DNA from: Elusimicrobiota bacterium
Lineage (GTDB): Bacteria > Elusimicrobiota > Elusimicrobia > UBA1565 > UBA9628
Reading direction: 5' to 3'
Assembly: GCA_016218545.1 (NCBI GenBank)
Contig: JACRDQ010000036.1
Coordinates: 124,001-188,000, forward strand
DNA: 64,000 nucleotides
Part shown: one piece after another, positions 59,198-64,000 of the stretch
How the letters are laid out: each line of letters opens with the position of its first letter
Position numbering within the stretch: position 1 is the stretch's first letter
Notes under the pieces: generated by a model
Seen by the model: the letters and a program-made list of their open reading frames with translations, nothing else
The model's database searches: none
Told to the model about the DNA's origin: nothing
Position numbers and translations under genes: made by a program

Positions 59198-60112
59198 ATG
59201 CAATTCCTGGTCCTATTCTTCGTCGTCTTCGTCGTCTTCGTCCTCTTCAAGACGGCCATCGTGGTGCCCCAGCAGTACGCCTTCGTGGTGGAGCGCCTCG
59301 GCAAGTACTCCGGCGTGCTCGAGGCCGGCTTCCACGTCCTGGTCCCGTTCTTCGACGTGGTGCGCAACCGCGTCTGCCTCAAGGAAGCGGCCTACGACAT
59401 CCCGGAGCAGATCTGCATCACCCGGGACAACGTCCAGGTCGGCGTGGACGGCGTGCTCTACCTCAAGGTCCTGAACCCCGAGCGCGCGACCTACGGCGTG
59501 ACCGACTTCCTCTTCGCCATTTCCCAGCTCGCCCAGACCACCCTGCGCAGCGAGATCGGCAAGATCGACCTGGACAAGACCTTCGAGGCGCGCGGCCACA
59601 TCAACACCCAGGTCGTCAACGAGCTCGACAAGGCCACGGACCCCTGGGGCATCAAGGTCCTGCGCTACGAGATCAAGAACATCACCCCTCCCCGCGAGAT
59701 CATCCAGGCCATGGAGAAGCAGATGAAGGCCGAGCGGGAGAAGCGGGCGGTCATCCTGACCTCGGAAGGCGAGCGCGACGCCAACATCAACACGGCCGAG
59801 GGCGCCAAGCAGCAGGTCATCAAGGCCTCGGAGGCGTCCAAGCAGAAGCAGATCAACGAGGCCGACGGCCAGGCCGCGGCCATCCTCGCCATCGCCACGG
59901 CCACCGCGGAAGGCATCCGCAAGGTCGCAGAGACGATCCAGAAGCCGGGCGGCTACGAGGCGGTCCAGCTCCGGGTGGCGGAGAAGTACATCGGAGAGTT
60001 CGGGCAGCTCGCCAAGACCACGAACACCATGATCCTGCCCGCCAACACGGCGGACGTGGCCACGATCATCGCGACCGCGATGTCGGTGGTCAAGAAGACC
60101 GGCCAGAACTGA
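59198..60112 (+). CDS. SPFH/band-7 (stomatin-like) protein
   Basis: 304 residues. N-terminal membrane helix, band-7 domain (ERLGKYSGVLEAGFHVLVPFFDVV, DNVQVGVDGVLYLKV, TTLRSEIGKIDLDKTFEAR), then a coiled coil rich in Glu and Ala (EREKRAVILTSEGERDANINT). It probably forms a ring-like scaffold with the NfeD protein encoded just upstream. Confidence 0.92.
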   Translation: MQFLVLFFVVFVVFVLFKTAIVVPQQYAFVVERLGKYSGVLEAGFHVLVPFFDVVRNRVCLKEAAYDIPEQICITRDNVQVGVDGVLYLKVLNPERATYGVTDFLFAISQLAQTTLRSEIGKIDLDKTFEARGHINTQVVNELDKATDPWGIKVLRYEIKNITPPREIIQAMEKQMKAEREKRAVILTSEGERDANINTAEGAKQQVIKASEASKQKQINEADGQAAAILAIATATAEGIRKVAETIQKPGGYEAVQLRVAEKYIGEFGQLAKTTNTMILPANTADVATIIATAMSVVKKTGQN

Positions 60113-60943
60113 TCAGTCCTTCTTGCCGGGAGCCGGAGCCGGGGCGGCCCCAGGGGCCGCCCCGCTCTTTTTCTCGAGCTTCTGGACGATCTTGTCGAAG
60201 TAAGGCGGCGGGTAGGCGCCCCGGAGGGGCACGCCGTTGAGGAGGAAGCCGGGCGTGCCGGAGAACCCGAAGGCCTCGGCCTCGGCGATGTCGGCCTCGA
60301 CCTTCTCCTTGAGCTCCTTGCTCGCCGCGTCCTTCTTGGCGCGCTTGACGTCCACGCCCAGGGCCTTGGCCGTCTCCTCGTAGAAGGCGGCGCCGAGCTT
60401 GTTCTGGTTCATGAAGAGCTTGTCGTGGAAGAGCCAGCCCTTCTCCTGGGACTGCAGGGAGACCGCCTCGAAGAAGAGCGCGGCCGGCATGGCCTCGGGA
60501 TGCATCTCCATGAGGGGCTTGTTCTTGAAGACGAAGCGGAGGTCGTCGCCGTACTTCTTGCGCAGCTCCTCGACGACCATATAGCCCCGGGAGCAGTAGG
60601 GGCACTGGAAGTCCGAGTACTCCACCAGGGTGTACTTGGCGTTCTTGTCGCCGCGGATGCGGGTCTTCTCGTCGATCTTGGGCTTGTAGGGGTCGGCGAT
60701 GCGCTCGTCGAACTCCTTCTCGGCCTGGAGCTCGGCGTCCTTGCGCTTGGCCTCCTGGTCCTCGGAAACGGCCTGGTTGAGGATCTCGATGAGCTCCTTG
60801 CGCTGGGCGCGCACGATGTCCATGACGAGCTCCGGGTGGGCCAGGAGCGCCTTCTGGAGCTCCTCCTTGGAGACGGCGGCCTGGGCAGTGCCGACAGCGG
60901 CCGCGGAGAGCAGGCAGGCGACGAGCAAGGAGGTCGTTTTCAT
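60113..60943 (-). CDS. DsbA-type periplasmic thiol oxidoreductase
   Basis: 276 residues. Signal peptide to about 22, a charged helical region, then a DsbA/DsbG-like domain with the CPYC active site (Cys114, Cys117), FKNKPLMEMHPEAM and cis-proline GTPGFLLNG. It oxidises or isomerises periplasmic disulfides. ATG 60943 is preferred because it begins the signal peptide; TATAAT lies just upstream. The last base of the SPFH gene directly precedes its stop. Confidence 0.88.
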   Translation of the reverse strand: MKTTSLLVACLLSAAAVGTAQAAVSKEELQKALLAHPELVMDIVRAQRKELIEILNQAVSEDQEAKRKDAELQAEKEFDERIADPYKPKIDEKTRIRGDKNAKYTLVEYSDFQCPYCSRGYMVVEELRKKYGDDLRFVFKNKPLMEMHPEAMPAALFFEAVSLQSQEKGWLFHDKLFMNQNKLGAAFYEETAKALGVDVKRAKKDAASKELKEKVEADIAEAEAFGFSGTPGFLLNGVPLRGAYPPPYFDKIVQKLEKKSGAAPGAAPAPAPGKKD

Positions 60944-60968
60944 GGTGGGATTATACAATTTGCCGGTG

Positions 60969-62045
60969 TCAGGAACACGGCTCGACGCCGATGCCGGCGC
61001 GCACCCCGGCGAGGTCGTAGACCCCGCCGCGGCCGATGCGCACGCCCCGGAAAGGCTCGCGCTCGAACCACAGGGGCGTGTCGAGGTCCACGAAGTCGAA
61101 GCCCCCCAGGCCGGCGGCGAAGTGCGCGGCGCAGGTCATGGCCAGGGAGGACTCGACCATGCCTCCGATCATCAGGCGGATGCCCGCGGCGCGACAGATC
61201 TGCGCGACCTCCCAGGCCTCGAGCAGGCCGTACTTCATGAGCTTGATGTTGACCACGTCCGCGGCGCGGGTCCGGGCGAGCTTCCAGGCGTCCTCCCTGC
61301 CCTGCACGGACTCATCGGCCGCCACCGGCACCCCGCCGCGCCGGGAGACCTCCGCGAGGCCCTTCCAGTCCGCGGCCCGGGCCGGCTGCTCGAAGAGGAT
61401 CGGGACCACGCCCCGGGCCTTGAGCCGGGAGAGGAACCTCAGGGACTCGGCGGGTCCGTAGCCGCAGTTGGCGTCGAGCATGATCTTGACCCCGCGGACC
61501 GCCCGCGCCACGGCCAGGGTCCGCTCGAGGTCCCCGGCGAAATCCTTGCCGATCTTGACCTTGATGGTCCGCACCCCGAGGCCCGCGATGCGCCGGGCCG
61601 AGGCGAAGGCCTGCGCCGGGGTCTCGATGGAGACCGTCACGTCCGAGCGCACGGAGGAGGAGGCGCCCCCGAAGAGCATGCGCAGGGGGAGCTTCCGTTT
61701 CCTCGTCCAGGCGTCGAGGACCGCCATGGAGAGGGCTGCCCTGGCCGCGCCCCCGCAGAGCCCCTCGAGCGCATCGAGCAGGGGCCTGAAGCCTCCGGCG
61801 TCCCGGCCCACGAGCATCCGGCCCGCGGCCCGGACGGCCTTGAGCACCGAAGCCTGGGTCTCGCGCTTGTAGGGGATCGGGGCTCCTTCCCCCCAGCCGA
61901 CCGTCCCGTCTCCTAGCCGCACCCGGACCAGGACGTTGCGGACCTCGGTCTGCGCGCCGGTCGCGATCTCGAACGGCGCGTTCATGGGAGCGTCGAGCGC
62001 GAACGCCGAGACCCCGGCCACCGCGTCGCGGCAAGAGGGCGTCAC
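60969..62045 (-). CDS. Dipeptide epimerase (enolase superfamily)
   Basis: 358 residues of the muconate-lactonizing subgroup: catalytic lysines in IKVKIG and NIKLMKYG, metal ligands in MLDANCGYG, FEQP and AADES. The pattern fits L-Ala-D/L-Glu and related dipeptide epimerases, which recycle peptidoglycan peptides or adjust dipeptides. GTG at 62045 overlaps the upstream stop as GTGA. Confidence 0.85.
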   Translation of the reverse strand: MTPSCRDAVAGVSAFALDAPMNAPFEIATGAQTEVRNVLVRVRLGDGTVGWGEGAPIPYKRETQASVLKAVRAAGRMLVGRDAGGFRPLLDALEGLCGGAARAALSMAVLDAWTRKRKLPLRMLFGGASSSVRSDVTVSIETPAQAFASARRIAGLGVRTIKVKIGKDFAGDLERTLAVARAVRGVKIMLDANCGYGPAESLRFLSRLKARGVVPILFEQPARAADWKGLAEVSRRGGVPVAADESVQGREDAWKLARTRAADVVNIKLMKYGLLEAWEVAQICRAAGIRLMIGGMVESSLAMTCAAHFAAGLGGFDFVDLDTPLWFEREPFRGVRIGRGGVYDLAGVRAGIGVEPCS

Positions 62046-63091
62046 AGGCCGCCGGCCAGGCACCGGTCCGAGACCTCGAGCTCGAAGACCCGCGCCCCGG
62101 CCTTCGCGGGCATGATGATGACCTCGTGGAGGTCGTCCGTGGGGTTGCGCACGAGGTCGTACATCCGCGGCTCATCGACCTCGACGTAGCTCTCGTCCTC
62201 GTCGAAATGGATGTCCTTGCCCGCAGCCTCGGGCTTGATCCAGCGCTCGTCCTGGAGCACGTAGAACCGCTGGGCGGACCGGCCGGGGGCCAGGAGCGCG
62301 GCGGCCGCGGCCCCGCGGTAGACGAAAGCGGCCTGGAAGGACCGGCCCCTGTTGTCCTTGACCATGCGCAGGGCCTCGGGCTCCACGGTCCAGGAGCCCT
62401 GGAAGGCAGCCTCCCGCTCGCGGTTATTGATGAAGACCGCGCCCCGGCGCTGCATGAGGTCGTCGATCGCCATGGGTTTCCCCCGGGTCGAACCCATGTA
62501 GATCGTCTCCGAGGCCTCCCCGCAGTCGACCAGGGGCGTGTCCTCGAGGAGCGCCAAGGTCCGGTCCGGCTTGTATCCCGCGCGGCCTGCGGCCTCGCGG
62601 ATCTCGGTCTCGAACTCGGCGTAGCTCCCCTCACCGAGCCGGTCGAAGACGATCCGTCCCTTGTGGTCCACCAGATAGAGGGAAGGCCATCCCTCGACCC
62701 GGTAGCCCTTCCAGAGGGAGCGGTCGGCGTCGATCACCATCGGGAACTGGATGCCCAGGCGCTTGACGGCCCTGCGCAGGATGAGGGGATCCTTCTGGAA
62801 CTCGAACTCGGGGGTCTGGACCCCGACGATCATGAGGCCTTCGAGTGCGTAGCGGTCCCACCACTCCTTGAGCGCCGGCAGCGTCCTCAGGGACTGGAGG
62901 CTGGCCAGGTTGACGAAAGCCACGAGCACGGCCTTGCGGCCCTTGAGGAGCTGCATGGTCAGGGGCCGGGCATTGACCCAGGCGCGGCCCGGAGCGAACT
63001 CGGGAGCCGGCGGCGTCAGCGGCCTGACCGCTCCCGCGGGAACGGCGGCGCAGAGGAGGACGGCGGCGAGGAAGACGGCGAGGCCCTTCAT
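62042..63091 (-). CDS. DipZ-like secreted thioredoxin-fold protein without active cysteines
   Basis: 349 residues. Signal peptide to about 22, thioredoxin-like domain (VLVAFVNLASLQSLRTLPALKEWWDRY and EGWPSLYLVDHKGRIVFDRLGEG), then a C-terminal domain as in DipZ proteins. In DipZ the active site reads CxxC before LRTLP; here Ser64 and Ser67 replace both cysteines, so it cannot do thiol chemistry by that site. It may be a binding or scaffold protein. It is coupled to the epimerase. Confidence 0.8.
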   Translation of the reverse strand: MKGLAVFLAAVLLCAAVPAGAVRPLTPPAPEFAPGRAWVNARPLTMQLLKGRKAVLVAFVNLASLQSLRTLPALKEWWDRYALEGLMIVGVQTPEFEFQKDPLILRRAVKRLGIQFPMVIDADRSLWKGYRVEGWPSLYLVDHKGRIVFDRLGEGSYAEFETEIREAAGRAGYKPDRTLALLEDTPLVDCGEASETIYMGSTRGKPMAIDDLMQRRGAVFINNREREAAFQGSWTVEPEALRMVKDNRGRSFQAAFVYRGAAAAALLAPGRSAQRFYVLQDERWIKPEAAGKDIHFDEDESYVEVDEPRMYDLVRNPTDDLHEVIIMPAKAGARVFELEVSDRCLAGGL

Positions 63092-63104
63092 GCGGGAGGC
63101 CGGG

Positions 63105-63959
63105 TCACTTCCTCGGGCCCCGGAGCACGACCTCGGCCAGGAGACCGAGCTTCTCGGCCCGGGGAGCGGCCCCGGTCTTGTGATAGACCGCGATGAGGTT
63201 GCGCATCATCCGGACGATGGTCTCCCTCGCGGACACGGGGGTCAGGAATTCCGGCCGGAAATCGTACCCGGTGCGGGTCAGCATGCGCCGCACGTCCTGG
63301 GAGTTCATGAGCTTGCCGCGGTGGAAGGGGTCGATGAAGAAGGTCGACCCCCGCGTCTCGGTGAAGCCGACGAGGAAGTGGCCCGGGGTGCCGACCCCGT
63401 GGACCGGCAGGCCCAGACGCACGCCGAGGAGGAGGTAGAGCACGGACAGCGTCACCGGGATGCCCCGGCGGGACTCGATGACCCTGTGCAGGAAGCTGTT
63501 GTCCGGGTCGTAGTAGTCCTCCTCGTTGCCCGCGAACCCCAGGTCCTGGAAGAGCCGGATGTTGAGCTGCTGCATGGTCGAGTAGGCGTCCGGCTCCGGG
63601 GGCAGGACCTTGCGCACGTCGGCCGCCACCCGGTCGAGCCACTCGCGGTAGACCAGCGGGTTGATCTGGGGATAGGCGAAACGGCAGAGGAGGAAGGCCC
63701 CCTCCTCGAGGTCGGGCTCCGCGGAGGCCGCGAACTTCTCGAAGGAGTCCTTGAGCTTCTGGAAGCGCAGGTCGAGCTTGATCGACTCGATGACCCCGGC
63801 CACGCCCGCGGCGCAGCTCGTCCGGTACTCGTCGAGGAAGGGGAGCATGGGCTCGCCCACCTTGAGGATCTCGGAGCGGATGAGGTTGACGCTCGTCTCG
63901 TCGTCGTCGTCGAGCAGGGTCACGAGGCTGCGCATCTCGCTCTCGCTGAGGGTCTTCAT
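63105..63959 (-). CDS. SirB1/UPF0162-type transglutaminase-like protein
   Basis: 284 residues. A helical N-terminal region is followed by the SirB1 transglutaminase-like fold: NSFLHRVIESRRGIPVTLSVLYLLLG, GTPGHFLVGF, FFIDPFHRGKLM. The catalytic cysteine of active transglutaminases is not seen, as is usual for this family, so a structural or tRNA/protein-binding role is more likely. ATG at 63959. Confidence 0.85.
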   Translation of the reverse strand: MKTLSESEMRSLVTLLDDDDETSVNLIRSEILKVGEPMLPFLDEYRTSCAAGVAGVIESIKLDLRFQKLKDSFEKFAASAEPDLEEGAFLLCRFAYPQINPLVYREWLDRVAADVRKVLPPEPDAYSTMQQLNIRLFQDLGFAGNEEDYYDPDNSFLHRVIESRRGIPVTLSVLYLLLGVRLGLPVHGVGTPGHFLVGFTETRGSTFFIDPFHRGKLMNSQDVRRMLTRTGYDFRPEFLTPVSARETIVRMMRNLIAVYHKTGAAPRAEKLGLLAEVVLRGPRK

Positions 63960-64000
63960 GACCCCTCTAGTTTAGCCCTTCGAGCCTGGGATTTCAAGAC

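Noticed and set aside
1..64000. CRISPR arrays, insertion sequences, rRNA genes
   Set aside because: No regularly spaced repeats, no transposase motifs other than the integrase, and no rRNA-like sequence were seen.

Overview
The window is GC-rich, gene-dense bacterial DNA from a diderm: it encodes an LpxL/HtrB-type lipid A acyltransferase, a PpiC-type periplasmic foldase, DsbA- and CcdA/TlpA-type thiol proteins and a short type IVb prepilin. The pilin with its QNTVEYLLML core, the receptor-like kinases and the long GC-rich ORFs recall Elusimicrobiota or a similar uncultured lineage. That placement is an impression, not a demonstration.

Left flank (1-13250). Two tandem membrane serine/threonine kinases with BatD-like ectodomains are followed by a minus-strand run: a small cysteine protein, a GlcD-GlcE fusion flavoprotein, a histidine kinase and tryptophanase. 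Then come a secreted peptidyl-prolyl isomerase, a PduO-type cobalamin adenosyltransferase and a large STT3-like membrane protein.

Genomic island (13281-37388). A complete tRNA-Glu(CUC) gene at 13249-13325 has its 3' half, 42 bp from the anticodon loop to the discriminator base, repeated exactly at 37347-37388. A tyrosine recombinase lies just inside the left copy. The roughly 24 kb between the repeats carries: (i) a maintenance region (AlbA-type regulator, integrase, SEC-C protein, a damaged replication-relaxation-like gene, long inverted repeats, a MerR-like regulator); (ii) an arsenosugar operon whose genes overlap or nearly abut, with an ArsS-ArsM fusion, two glycosyltransferases, a TVP38 membrane protein and a mercuric-reductase-like flavoprotein, preceded by an unlisted 41-residue peptide; (iii) Lgt-like, DUF547, radical SAM, AhpD-like and methyltransferase genes; (iv) a thiol-redox operon (transglutaminase-like protein, secreted protein, CcdA, TlpA, DUF255 protein); (v) an ECF sigma factor with an NrsF-type six-helix anti-sigma; (vi) a fatty acid hydroxylase beside the right repeat. 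Sequences matching GTAACC-N16-CGAA, the promoter motif I recall for the Caulobacter SigF/NrsF system, lie upstream of the sigma operon (one mismatch), the redox operon (exact) and the arsenosugar operon (exact). The island therefore looks like a self-contained, sigma-controlled stress regulon.

Right flank (37391-64000). This holds a GntR/ABC exporter operon with a consensus promoter and operator, radC, an acyltransferase/acyl-ACP synthetase fusion, a REC-GGDEF protein, CstA, an RlmD-like methyltransferase, a cold-shock protein, tRNA-Cys, an LpxL-like acyltransferase, an Lrp regulator divergent from type III glutamine synthetase, an Mrp ATPase, a CPBP protease, a pilin, an ECF sigma/anti-sigma pair whose anti-sigma tail resembles that pilin, an NfeD/SPFH pair, a DsbA-like protein, a dipeptide epimerase, a DipZ-like protein lacking its cysteines, and a SirB1-type protein. 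Two large perfect palindromes sharing a GTCAGAC core (40608-40650 and 44631-44701) look like mobile REP-type elements.
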